Positions 25,031 through 32,347 of a DNA stretch of 43,427 nucleotides are shown here, piece by piece. Within the stretch, counting starts at the first letter, position 1. Every line of letters starts with the position of its first letter. Source of the DNA: Dehalococcoidia bacterium (GTDB lineage Bacteria; Chloroflexota; Dehalococcoidia; Lucifugimonadales; Australimonadaceae); assembly GCA_021296055.1 (NCBI GenBank), contig JAGWBE010000014.1:1-43427 (forward strand), written 5' to 3'. A program made the translations under genes and the position numbers. The notes beneath the pieces were generated by a model that saw only the letters and a list, made by a program, of their open reading frames with translations, made no database searches and was not told the origin of the DNA.

Positions 25031-25483
25031 ATGCACAGCGACGCGGCGACCGTTGAAGACTACCTGGCGGAACTCCCTCCCGAACGGCGCGAGGCCGTCG
25101 AGCGCGTGCGCAACCTCGTCTTGGAGCGCCTGCCCGACGGCTACGAGGAGTGCATGCAGTACGGCATGATCAGCTACGTCGTGCCGTGGGAGACCTACTC
25201 CACTACCTACAACGGCCAACCCCTCGCCTACGTCTCGCTCGCCTCGCAGAAGCGCCACATGGCGCTCTATCTCAACAGCGTCTACGCCTATCCCGAGCAA
25301 GGCCGCGCTTTCGAGGAGCGCTACCGCGCCTCCGGCAAGCGCCTCGACATGGGCAAGTCGTGCGTCCGCTTCAAGCGCGTGGACGACCTGCCCCTCGACG
25401 TCATCGGCAACACCATCGCCCAAACCTCCGTCGCCCAGTTCGTCGCCACCTACGAAGACGTGCGTCTCAACCGCCGCCGCTAG
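25031..25483 (+). CDS. DUF1801 (YdhG-like) protein
   Basis: 150 residues with the DUF1801 pattern: VEDYLAELPPERREAVERVRNLVLERLPDGYEE, then QYGMISYVVP, ALYLNSVYA and SGKRLDMGKSCVRFKRVDDLP. Members have been proposed as iron chaperones, but evidence is thin. It is transcribed alone. Confidence 0.88.
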   Translation: MHSDAATVEDYLAELPPERREAVERVRNLVLERLPDGYEECMQYGMISYVVPWETYSTTYNGQPLAYVSLASQKRHMALYLNSVYAYPEQGRAFEERYRASGKRLDMGKSCVRFKRVDDLPLDVIGNTIAQTSVAQFVATYEDVRLNRRR

Positions 25484-25509
25484 GCGTCGCGCCGTCGTTC
25501 CGTCTCCCC

Positions 25510-25595
25510 TATCCGTCGTTCCTGCGGAGAGCCTGCCCCGTACTTGATACAGGGCAGGAACCTCGACGCGCCACTTCCCAATCCGCAAGACTCGC
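25510..25595. repeat. Intergenic repeat family D, disturbed copy with inner hairpin
   Basis: TCGTTCCTGCGGAG, then a nested CCTGCCC...GGGCAGG hairpin around CGTACTTGATACA, then AACCTCGACGCGCCACTTC and the D tail. It joins directly to MITE-like copy 3. Confidence 0.5.
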
Positions 25596-25772
25596 CTCTT
25601 CACGCGGGGAGTGCCGAGGGGGGGCCCGCCCCTCGGCTGGGGGCGTGGGGGTATCCCCCACAAGAGGTTTTAATTTCTTGGGGGTGGGGAGACAGAGTAG
25701 TTGCGCAAAGGTCTCCGAAGCTTGTCCCCGCGAAAGCGTGGAGCGGGAATCTCGCCTCGATTCGGGCGGGGG
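25596..25772 (+). repeat. MITE-like repeat family A, copy 3
   Basis: Core with both hairpins and a TTTTAATTTC run, then a right terminal repeat GTTGCGCAAAGGTCTCCG (25700-25717), then the GTCCCCGCGAAAGC tail to GATTCGGGCGGG. The left terminal repeat is missing, replaced by a family D repeat. Confidence 0.8.
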
Positions 25773-25794
25773 CAGGGCACTGCTCCCTTCCTTC

Positions 25795-25821
25795 GTAGGG
25801 ACAGGCTTCAAACCTGTCCCC
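25795..25821. repeat. Intergenic hairpin repeat family B, copy 2
   Basis: GTAGGGACAGGCTTCAAACCTGTCCCC, a variant of the 2049 hairpin with one loop-side change. Confidence 0.7.
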
Positions 25822-25879
25822 GCGCCCCCATTGCTTCCTAGTGGTACAGTACGCTCACCTTCCGCAGGAGGCCGCTCCG

Positions 25880-27220
25880 ATGGTCGCCACCAAGAAGTAC
25901 AGCATCATCGACGCCGAGACTGGCGCCCTCGACCGCCGCATCTTCGTCGACGAGGCCATCTACCAAGAGGAGCTCGAGAAGATATTCGGGCGCGCGTGGC
26001 AGATGATCGGCCACGTCTCGCTCGTCCCCAACCCCAACGACTTCTTCCACACCTATATGGGCGAAGACCCCGTCATCCTCACCCGCGACAACACCGGCCA
26101 ACTCCACGCCTTCCTCAACATGTGCCGCCATCGCGGCAACCGCATCGTGCGCGCCGACGAAGGCAACGCCAAGAACTTCATGTGCACCTACCACGGGTGG
26201 ACGTTCTCCAACGACGGGCGCTTGGAGCACGTGCCCGGCGTCTCCGAGGCGTACTACGACGACCTGCCGGTGGACGAGCTGAGCCTGGTCGAGGCGAAGG
26301 TGGACGTGTACGCAGGCATCGTGTTCGCGACGTGGGATCACGAGGCGCCGAGCCTCGAGGCGTACCTGGGCGACGCGCGCTGGTACCTGGACACGGTGTT
26401 CAACCGGCGCGACGGCGGCACAGTGGCGGTCGGCCCGATGAAGTGGCTGGAGCCGTGCAACTGGAAGACGCCGGTGGACAACTGCTCCGACAACTACCAC
26501 ACCGTCGTAACTCACCTCTCCAGCGCCATGGCCTACGAGAAGTACAACGGGCGACCGCGCACCACCCACGCCCAACTCTTCACGCGCCCCCACAAGCACA
26601 TGTTCGTCAACGGCCACGGCCTCACCGTGCGCGAGGTGGACGACGACACGCCCCGCGACCGCGCAGGGATGACCGACGAGAACCGCCACGTCTTCTACGA
26701 GCACCACCGCGCGACGATGCCCGAGGTCGAGCGCCGCCTCGGCCGGCGCCGCGCCCACGAGGTGCAGCTGACGAACCACAGCCTCTTCCCCAACGGTGTC
26801 CTCGGCTTCCGCCTCGCCCTGCCGCGCGGCCCCCTGATGACCGAGTTCTGGCACTTCGCCGTCTACGAGAAGGACGCGCCGGAGGTGGTACGCCACGGTA
26901 CACAGAAGGGCAGCGGTCAGAACAACGGCGCCGCCGGCCTCTTCGAGCAGGACGACATCGACAACTGGCGCCAGGTCAGCATGTCCGCGCTCAGCCCCCT
27001 CGCCCGACGCTACGCCCAAGACCTCTCTATGGGTGTCGGCCACGCCACCGACAACCACCCCGACTACCCAGGCCGCGTCTCCGAGCGCTACATCTCCGAG
27101 AGCAACCAGCGCAACTTCTACCAGCGCTGGGAGGAGTTCATGAACGCCGACTCCTGGGCCGACATCCCCCTAGACCCCATCACCGCCGACTTCGAAGGCG
27201 CCGCAGGGATGAACGGGTAG
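25880..27220 (+). CDS. Aromatic ring-hydroxylating dioxygenase, Rieske-type large subunit
   Basis: 446 residues from the ATG at 25880, which has AGGAGG 9 bp upstream. The Rieske [2Fe-2S] ligands are Cys82, His84, Cys102 and His105 (CRHRG, CTYHGW). The mononuclear iron site has Asp204, His207 and His212 (NCSDNYHTVVTH). A conserved aspartate is in EQDDIDNW. This is the classic alpha subunit of hydroxylating dioxygenases. No beta subunit, ferredoxin or reductase gene follows, so it is either alpha-only or uses distant partners. Confidence 0.92.
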   Translation: MVATKKYSIIDAETGALDRRIFVDEAIYQEELEKIFGRAWQMIGHVSLVPNPNDFFHTYMGEDPVILTRDNTGQLHAFLNMCRHRGNRIVRADEGNAKNFMCTYHGWTFSNDGRLEHVPGVSEAYYDDLPVDELSLVEAKVDVYAGIVFATWDHEAPSLEAYLGDARWYLDTVFNRRDGGTVAVGPMKWLEPCNWKTPVDNCSDNYHTVVTHLSSAMAYEKYNGRPRTTHAQLFTRPHKHMFVNGHGLTVREVDDDTPRDRAGMTDENRHVFYEHHRATMPEVERRLGRRRAHEVQLTNHSLFPNGVLGFRLALPRGPLMTEFWHFAVYEKDAPEVVRHGTQKGSGQNNGAAGLFEQDDIDNWRQVSMSALSPLARRYAQDLSMGVGHATDNHPDYPGRVSERYISESNQRNFYQRWEEFMNADSWADIPLDPITADFEGAAGMNG

Positions 27221-27224
27221 GGTA

Positions 27225-27265
27225 GGGCGTGTCAATATGCGTGACACCCCCTTGTTGACACGCCC
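27225..27265. promoter_or_regulatory. Inverted repeat with three TGTCA half-sites upstream of the restriction-modification operon
   Basis: A perfect 11-bp inverted repeat GGGCGTGTCAA (27225-27235) and TTGACACGCCC (27255-27265). Between them lies a further TGACAC (27242-27247), pairing as GTGTCA-N7-TGACAC with the first arm. Half-sites are thus centred 13 and 14 bp apart, and the last overlaps the -35 box of the promoter. This is operator-like. A terminator for the upstream Rieske gene is an alternative, though no T-run follows. Confidence 0.5.
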
Positions 27266-27283
27266 GGCCGCATCGCCAACAAT
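27255..27283 (+). promoter_or_regulatory. Candidate promoter of the type II restriction-modification operon
   Basis: A perfect -35 TTGACA (27255-27260), 17-bp spacer, then AACAAT (27278-27283) as the -10. Transcription would begin about 20 nt before the GTG start at 27311. Confidence 0.45.
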
Positions 27284-27310
27284 CGGCGCACTACGCTCCA
27301 GGAGGCCCGC

Positions 27311-28486
27311 GTGACTACGGTGCTCGCGCCCAGGCAGACCGAGTCAGCCCCCCTCACAGCCTTTGAGTCGATTACCCCGGATACCTCCATTGAGAGCCTG
27401 AATCTCAACTGGCGGGAGCGCGACCTCCCCCAGAGCCTTCGCACCAAGCACGTCCACGCCCTCCATCCCTACCTAGGCAAGTTCGTCCCCCAGCTGGTCG
27501 AGATATTCCTGAGGAAATATCGGCCGGAGCATGTGCTTGACCCCTTCGCCGGGTGTGGGACGACCCTTGTGGAGGCCACGGCCTTTGGCGTCCCCAGCGT
27601 CGGCACGGACATCTCCGCGTTCAACTGCCTGCTCACCAGCGTGAAGACCCACCGCTACGACCTAGCGGCGCTGGAACAGGAAGTGGTCGGCGCACTGGAC
27701 GAGGCATTCTCCTCTGATCAGTTCCGCTTTATGGAGGGTAGGGCGGAGTACAAGCGGAAGTCCTACCTGACCGAGTGGTTCGCCCCTGAGGCCCTGGCGG
27801 CGCTCACGCAGTACCGGCTCGCCATCAGGGGCAAGAAGTACGAGGACGTGTTGAAAGTCATCCTGTCGCGGGCGGCGCGTTCCGCGCGTCTGACAACTCA
27901 CTTCGACCTGGACTTCCCCAAGCGTCCGCAGATCGAGCCCTACTACTGCTACAAGCACAGCCGGACGTGCAGTCCCACCAGGGACGCGAGGCGCTTCCTC
28001 GAACGCTACAGTATCGATGCCTTGCGCCGCATCCGGCAGTACGCCGAGGTACGCCGCGATGTCGAGTCGCGCATCGAGTGCGCCGATGCTCGCAGCTTCC
28101 AGTATCCCGAGGCCGACCTAGTTATCACCTCGCCGCCCTACGTCGGCCTCATTGACTATCACGAGCAGCACCGCTACGCCTACGAACTCTTGGGCATCGA
28201 AGACCAGTCCGACGCGGAGATCGGCGCGGCGAAACGGGGCGTCTCACAGGGCGCGCAGGCCGCCTACGTTGACGATATGGTCGCCGTCTTCCGGAACGTC
28301 GCTTCCTCCCTCTCGCCCAGCGCACGGGTCGTGGTCATCGTCCATGACCGCCGCAACCTCTACCACGGAATCGCCCAACGCGCCGGATTCCGCATTGAGC
28401 ACGAACTGCGCCGTCTCGTGGACAGGCGCACCGGCCGCCGGGCAACCCAGTTCCACGAGAGCGTATTCGTGTGGAGAGCCGTATGA
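27311..28486 (+). CDS. Type II restriction-modification DNA methyltransferase (N4-C or N6-A)
   Basis: 391 residues from a GTG with AGGAGG upstream. Motif I (SAM binding) is VLDPFAGCGTTLVEA at about residue 75, and the catalytic motif IV is ITSPPYVGLIDY near residue 274. The order motif I, variable region, motif IV resembles that of the partial methylase at the left edge. The amine-methylating TSPPY rules out a C5-cytosine enzyme. The restriction endonuclease gene overlaps its stop by 4 bp (ATGA). Protects host sites from the paired endonuclease. Confidence 0.9.
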   Translation: MTTVLAPRQTESAPLTAFESITPDTSIESLNLNWRERDLPQSLRTKHVHALHPYLGKFVPQLVEIFLRKYRPEHVLDPFAGCGTTLVEATAFGVPSVGTDISAFNCLLTSVKTHRYDLAALEQEVVGALDEAFSSDQFRFMEGRAEYKRKSYLTEWFAPEALAALTQYRLAIRGKKYEDVLKVILSRAARSARLTTHFDLDFPKRPQIEPYYCYKHSRTCSPTRDARRFLERYSIDALRRIRQYAEVRRDVESRIECADARSFQYPEADLVITSPPYVGLIDYHEQHRYAYELLGIEDQSDAEIGAAKRGVSQGAQAAYVDDMVAVFRNVASSLSPSARVVVIVHDRRNLYHGIAQRAGFRIEHELRRLVDRRTGRRATQFHESVFVWRAV

Positions 28487-29247
28487 GAGACACCACAAGG
28501 GATACGATTCGAGCTATCTTGGCAAGCTTCTATGCCAAGAATGCTCCGAAGATGAAGAGATGGACAGCTGAGAATATCCGTGTCAGCTACCCGTTCCATA
28601 GGCTGATGTTCGATGACGAGGCCATCGTCGCAGCAAGGGTGGAGCGCAGCATCGTGACCTCGATGGGGTCCAGCCTGTTTCGCAGCCTGGGCGCTGCCGT
28701 CGCCCGTGACCGGTACGAACTGGTGTATACGGAGCACGACATCCGTGGACAACTGAACGACGCTGCCTGTAATATGCTGGAACAGATAGTCACAGAACTC
28801 CGCACACCTGTGAGAACGCGAGCTTATGAAAGGGCTCCGGATCATCAGCGTGAAATGAACGAAGTGCTCGGCTCGCTCGGTGGTGGCCTCTCGGAGAGAA
28901 TCGTTAGAGCGGACCTCTACATTGAGGACTTTGACGGCGGACCGTTGTTCATTGAATTGAAAACACCCACGCCCAATCTTGACATGGCGGCTGAATCGAA
29001 GAGGAAACTACTCTACTATCTTGCGATGCAAGCAAGAAGCAACGCCCTGGCACAAGGGTTCGTGGGTTTGACCTACAACCCTTTTGGGACAAGGGATGCC
29101 TACGCCCATAACTTCACCAAGCAATTACTAGATATGGAGCGCCAAGTTCTCATTGGTCCTGAGCTATGGGATATGATAGGCGGGGAGGGCGCTTACACTG
29201 AGCTCATCGCCTTAGTTGAAGAGGTGGCTGCCTCAATGCGTGCTTGA
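28483..29247 (+). CDS. Type II restriction endonuclease, TdeIII-like
   Basis: 254 residues. The ATG overlaps the methylase stop (ATGA). RADLYIEDFDGGPLFIELKTPTP in the second half has the PD-(D/E)xK arrangement: Asp, then E-x-K. The N-terminal AILASFYAKNAPKMKRW and the NPFGTRDAYAHNF stretch near the C-terminus suggest the TdeIII/MjaII-type family, whose members cut GGNCC; this family call is from memory of the pattern. GC drops noticeably: 28501-28560 is 45 percent GC against 60 to 70 in neighbouring genes, indicating recent acquisition. Confidence 0.65.
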   Translation: MRDTTRDTIRAILASFYAKNAPKMKRWTAENIRVSYPFHRLMFDDEAIVAARVERSIVTSMGSSLFRSLGAAVARDRYELVYTEHDIRGQLNDAACNMLEQIVTELRTPVRTRAYERAPDHQREMNEVLGSLGGGLSERIVRADLYIEDFDGGPLFIELKTPTPNLDMAAESKRKLLYYLAMQARSNALAQGFVGLTYNPFGTRDAYAHNFTKQLLDMERQVLIGPELWDMIGGEGAYTELIALVEEVAASMRA

Positions 29248-29289
29248 CGCGCCCAGCCAACCCCCGCCCTTTCAGGAGACCACAGGCTT

Positions 29290-29487
29290 ATGAAGGCAAA
29301 ACCAAAATACCGTAAGCGGCTCGAAGGTGTGATTGACCTCCTCAACAGGCTTGCTGAACCAGAGTTGGTCAAGCTGGACGACCAGACCGAGACGAAATCT
29401 ATAAGAAGGACGCCAGGGCCTCCAATGGTTCCAGACGCAAGCGCCTGCCTGGGTAGTCCGCCGCCCCTCCTTCCCTCGTTCGCGTAA
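29290..29487 (+). CDS. Small doubtful ORF after the restriction gene
   Basis: 65 codons with GGAG about 14 bp before the ATG. The first 38 residues (MKAKPKYRKRLEGVIDLL, then NRLAEPELVKLDDQTETKS) look like a real charged helical protein of AT-rich origin; the rest is Pro-rich and looks like translated spacer. It may be the broken remnant of a gene brought with the restriction system. Not a recognised C-protein: no helix-turn-helix is evident. Confidence 0.3.
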   Translation: MKAKPKYRKRLEGVIDLLNRLAEPELVKLDDQTETKSIRRTPGPPMVPDASACLGSPPPLLPSFA

Positions 29488-29488
29488 G

Positions 29489-30559
29489 ATGCGCGGCGCT
29501 ATGGTGCTCGACCCCTTCCCCGCCACGCCCGAGCTGTTGACCGCCGACGCCCTCTCCGCACTGCTGGGCGTGCCCGTGGCGTCGTTCGCGTTCGACCGGA
29601 GCGGCATCACGGCGGGCTTCTTCGGCGACGTAGCGCGGCTGCGCGTCGCCTACGCCGACGGAGCCGCCGCGAGCCTGCCCGAGCGGATGATCGCCAAGTT
29701 CCCGAGCCCCGACCCCGGTGCCTTCCAGGTCGGCCTCGACCGCGGCTACTACGACCGCGAGGTCACCTTCTACCGCGACTACGCGGCGGACTGCGGCCTG
29801 CGCGCGCCCGCGTGCTACGGCAGCGCCGTCGACCGCGAAAGCGGCGGCGCCGTGCTGCTGCTGGAAGACCTCTCCGCGATGCGCCTCGCCGCCGAGCGCC
29901 GCGCCCCGCAAGACGCCGCCGCGCTGCTGACGCGCCTCGCCGCCTTCCACGCCCGCCGCTGGGACAACCCCGCGCTCGGCGCGCTGCCGTGGCTGCCGTC
30001 GGCCAACTCGGGCGCCGAGCGGTTCGCGCGCGACTTTCCCATCGCATGGCCGACCATCCTGCGCGTGCTGGGCGCCGACCCGGCCGGGCCGTTGGCGGGC
30101 TTGGGGGCGGCGGTCGCCCAGCGCCTGCCGAGCATCAAGGCGGCCATCGCCGAGCCACCGCAGACCTTCCTGCACGCCGACCTGCGCGTCGAGAACATCT
30201 TCTTCGACGACGCGGGCGTCCCCGCCATCGTCGATTGGCAGCACTGCCGCCGAGGCCGCGCCGCTGTCGACGCCGCCTCCTACCTGTTCGGCATGGGCGC
30301 CGAGCTGACCGAGGCGCAGGAGGCGGCGCTGCTCGCCGACTACCACGCGGCGCTGACCGCGTCGGGCATCACCGGCTACGCGCTCGACCAATGCACGCGC
30401 GACTACCGGCTGGCGATGGTCGACCGCTTCGTCAGCGTCGGCTCCACCTTCGCCGCCGTCGCCCCCGAACGCCCGGGCGGACAGGCGGCGGTCAAGTACC
30501 TCAACGAATGCGGCCTGCCCACCTTCCTGCGGATGGTCGAGGCCGCCGGCATCCAGTAG
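29489..30559 (+). CDS. Aminoglycoside-phosphotransferase/ecdysteroid-kinase-like kinase
   Basis: 356 residues; the second ATG at 29501 is an alternative start. The kinase-like fold is shown by GAVLLLEDLSAMR, the catalytic loop FLHADLRVENIFFDD (H-x-D-x4-N) and the metal-binding Asp in VDWQHCRRG. Such proteins phosphorylate small molecules rather than proteins; the CHK/EcKL branch acts on steroids and other lipophilic hydroxyls in eukaryotes, while APH acts on antibiotics. Substrate unknown. RidA follows after 30 bp. Confidence 0.82.
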   Translation: MRGAMVLDPFPATPELLTADALSALLGVPVASFAFDRSGITAGFFGDVARLRVAYADGAAASLPERMIAKFPSPDPGAFQVGLDRGYYDREVTFYRDYAADCGLRAPACYGSAVDRESGGAVLLLEDLSAMRLAAERRAPQDAAALLTRLAAFHARRWDNPALGALPWLPSANSGAERFARDFPIAWPTILRVLGADPAGPLAGLGAAVAQRLPSIKAAIAEPPQTFLHADLRVENIFFDDAGVPAIVDWQHCRRGRAAVDAASYLFGMGAELTEAQEAALLADYHAALTASGITGYALDQCTRDYRLAMVDRFVSVGSTFAAVAPERPGGQAAVKYLNECGLPTFLRMVEAAGIQ

Positions 30560-30589
30560 CAAGCGGCGCGCGCCCGCAAGGAGGAGCAT

Positions 30590-30976
30590 ATGGAGAAGCA
30601 ACGCAGACACTACCCCGACATCGCGCCCACCGGCCCGACACACGTCCGCGCCGTCCGCTGCGGCGACTTCCTCTTCACCTCCGGCTGCACCGCGCTCAAC
30701 ACGCCCGCGCAGGGCGGCACGCTGGTCGAGCAGTCGCGCGCCACCCTCGACAAGATCAAGCGCATCGTGGAGAGCGAGGGGCGCGCGATGAGCGACGTCG
30801 TCAAGCTCACCACCTACGTAACGCGCATGCAGGAGTACCGCGAGACGGAGGACGCCATCAACGCCGTCTGGGCGGAGTTCTTCGAGGGCGACTACCCCGC
30901 CAACACCCTCGTAGGCGCCGCCGAACTAGCCCACCCCGGCCTCGACATAGAGGTCGAGGTCATCCTCGCCTTCTAA
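30590..30976 (+). CDS. RidA/YjgF-family protein
   Basis: 128 residues with AAGGAGG before the ATG. RidA proteins hydrolyse reactive enamine/imine intermediates. The pattern HVRAVRCGDFLFTSG at the N-terminus, QSRATLDKIKRIVESEG in the middle, and FEGDYPANTLVGAAELAHPGLDIEVEVIL at the end fits. The catalytic arginine common in the RidA subfamily (near R105, 'PAR') reads YPANT, so it belongs to another Rid subfamily. Co-transcribed with the kinase-like gene. Confidence 0.88.
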   Translation: MEKQRRHYPDIAPTGPTHVRAVRCGDFLFTSGCTALNTPAQGGTLVEQSRATLDKIKRIVESEGRAMSDVVKLTTYVTRMQEYRETEDAINAVWAEFFEGDYPANTLVGAAELAHPGLDIEVEVILAF

Positions 30977-31000
30977 CCCTTTCGTTCGCCCACGCACACG

Positions 31001-31026
31001 GTAGGGGCAGGTTTCAAACCTGTCCT
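31001..31026. repeat. Intergenic hairpin repeat family B, copy 3
   Basis: GTAGGGGCAGGTTTCAAACCTGTCCT, 24 bp after the ridA stop. Confidence 0.7.
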
Positions 31027-31040
31027 CTTACGCCGTTATC

Positions 31041-31069
31041 CCGTTCGCCCTGAGGGGAATCTAAGGGCG
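31041..31069. repeat. Intergenic repeat family C, copy
   Basis: CCGTTCGCCCTGAGGGGAATCTAAGGGCG, with the CGCCCT/AGGGCG ends able to pair. Same family as 32169 and 35663. Confidence 0.65.
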
Positions 31070-31110
31070 CCTTCTTCTCCGTCGTTCCCGCCTCGTTCCC
31101 GCCGCTCCTC

Positions 31111-31196
31111 CGTCGTTCCCGCGGAGGCGGGAACCTCGACGCGTGGCGCCTCGCAACCACAAAGCCCGCCCCGACGATAGGCGGCGCGGGGATGGG
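31111..31196. repeat. Intergenic repeat family D, copy 2
   Basis: CGTCGTTCCCGCGGAGGCGGGAACCTCGACGCG followed by CTCGCAACCACAAAGCCCGCCCCGACGA, aligned with 1957-2040. Confidence 0.65.
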
Positions 31197-31263
31197 GCAT
31201 TGCGCAGCGGACGGATGTCATCGGGGCACGGGGGCGCCGCACGCCTCCGCCCCTGTGCGCTGG

Positions 31264-31432
31264 GCGCCTCTTCACGCGGGGAGTGCCGAGGGGCGGCCAG
31301 CCCCTCGGCTGGGGGCGTGGGGGTGTCCCCCACAAGAAACTTTTTTATCTCATTGGGCAGTGGGAGGGGGCGGTGGGACTGCACCACCACCGCCCGAATC
31401 GAAACGATATTCCCGCGAAAGCGGAAATGACG
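31264..31432 (+). repeat. MITE-like repeat family A, copy 4
   Basis: Core intact: CCGAGGGGC (31286-31294) pairs with GCCCCTCGG (31300-31308), GTGGGGG (31317-31323) with CCCCCAC (31327-31333), then TTTTTT (31341-31346). Both terminal inverted repeats are missing. The right part, with a TCCCGCGAAAGCGGAAATGACG hairpin, lies inside the esterase coding region. Confidence 0.8.
31286..31346 (+). terminator. Tandem hairpin and T-run in the repeat A core (possible terminator)
   Basis: Two GC-rich hairpins (9-bp and 7-bp stems) followed after 7 bases by six T. It could end transcripts from ridA. The same unit sits at 3946-4015, 19696-19762 and 25611-25675. Confidence 0.4.
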
Positions 31433-32168
31433 CGCCCACCCCCAACTGCTCCCGCAGGAACCCCTGCATGATCTCCGTCGAGCGCGGCGTTACCCAATGC
31501 CCCATCCCGCCGATGACGTGCAGCTCCGTGTGGATGCCCGCCTCGTCGTAGGCCGTCATCGACTCCACCATGCTCTCCCACGCCTGCGCCGGATCCTCGA
31601 TGCCGCTGATGCCGCACGTCGGCGTCTTGCTCGCCGCCTCCGCGAAGAAGCGCTGCCGCTGCTGCTTGCGCTGCGCCAGCGAATCGGGCGAGAACAGATA
31701 GCCGCTGTGCGCCACCAGCGCCGCCAACGGCGTGCTCCGGCGCGGCACGACGTTCAGCCCCACGATGCACCCCTGCGAATGGCCGACCACCGCCCCGCGC
31801 GACTCCTCCACCCCTAGCTCCCGCGCGCACTCCGCGATGAATGCGTTGATCGGCTCCGCAATCGCGTACAGCCCCTCGATGCGCGTCCGCTCCGAGTAGC
31901 GGTTGTACCACATGTAGCAGCCCGTCGCGTCGAAGTCCGGCGGCCGGTTCGACTTCGGATCGTTCGCCGCGTCGTACTGGAAGGGCGCGTTCGGCGCGTA
32001 GAACGCCGTTCGCGGCAGCGCCTCCGCCAGGTCGTCCGCCAGCCCCATCATCGCCGCCCCGTTCGAACTCAGCCCATGCAGCAGCACCACAAAGCTGTCC
32101 GCCGCCTTGCCCGAAGCCGTCCCCCGCCGAGGCCCATCCAACGCACCCTTGCCCCCACCATACCCCAT
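31350..32168 (-). CDS. Phospholipase/carboxylesterase-type alpha/beta hydrolase
   Basis: 272 residues from the ATG at 32168; upstream residues in the longer frame are translated repeat DNA and are left out. SFVVLLHGLSSNGAAMMGLADDL is the N-terminal oxyanion region, the nucleophile is in VVGHSQGCIVGL and the catalytic His in GGMGHWVTP, as in the Abhydrolase_2 (carboxylesterase/lysophospholipase) group. The last roughly 25 residues, rich in Gly and Pro with REYRFDSGGGG, are encoded by repeat A copy 4, so the natural stop was lost and replaced by one in the repeat. No good ribosome site is seen. Confidence 0.82.
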   Translation of the reverse strand: MGYGGGKGALDGPRRGTASGKAADSFVVLLHGLSSNGAAMMGLADDLAEALPRTAFYAPNAPFQYDAANDPKSNRPPDFDATGCYMWYNRYSERTRIEGLYAIAEPINAFIAECARELGVEESRGAVVGHSQGCIVGLNVVPRRSTPLAALVAHSGYLFSPDSLAQRKQQRQRFFAEAASKTPTCGISGIEDPAQAWESMVESMTAYDEAGIHTELHVIGGMGHWVTPRSTEIMQGFLREQLGVGASFPLSREYRFDSGGGGAVPPPPPTAQ

Positions 32169-32197
32169 CCGTTCGCCCTGAGGAAACTCGAAGGGCG
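32169..32197. repeat. Intergenic repeat family C, copy
   Basis: CCGTTCGCCCTGAGGAAACTCGAAGGGCG, directly before the esterase start codon, so that gene's 5' leader is repeat DNA. Confidence 0.7.
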
Positions 32198-32347
32198 CCC
32201 CGGCGCGCACGCCCTTGCCCGGCAGGGTAGGGGGCGCCACGCCGTCCGTCTCTTGACGCTGCCTCACCCCGCGCCTACCCTGTGCGCCGCTGCCCCCGCG
32301 CGAGGGCGTCACACCTCACCCTCCGCGCGCAAGGAATCCCTAGCCCC

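Noticed and set aside
29290..29487. Control (C) protein for the restriction-modification operon
   Set aside because: No helix-turn-helix and it follows rather than precedes the endonuclease; kept only as a doubtful ORF.
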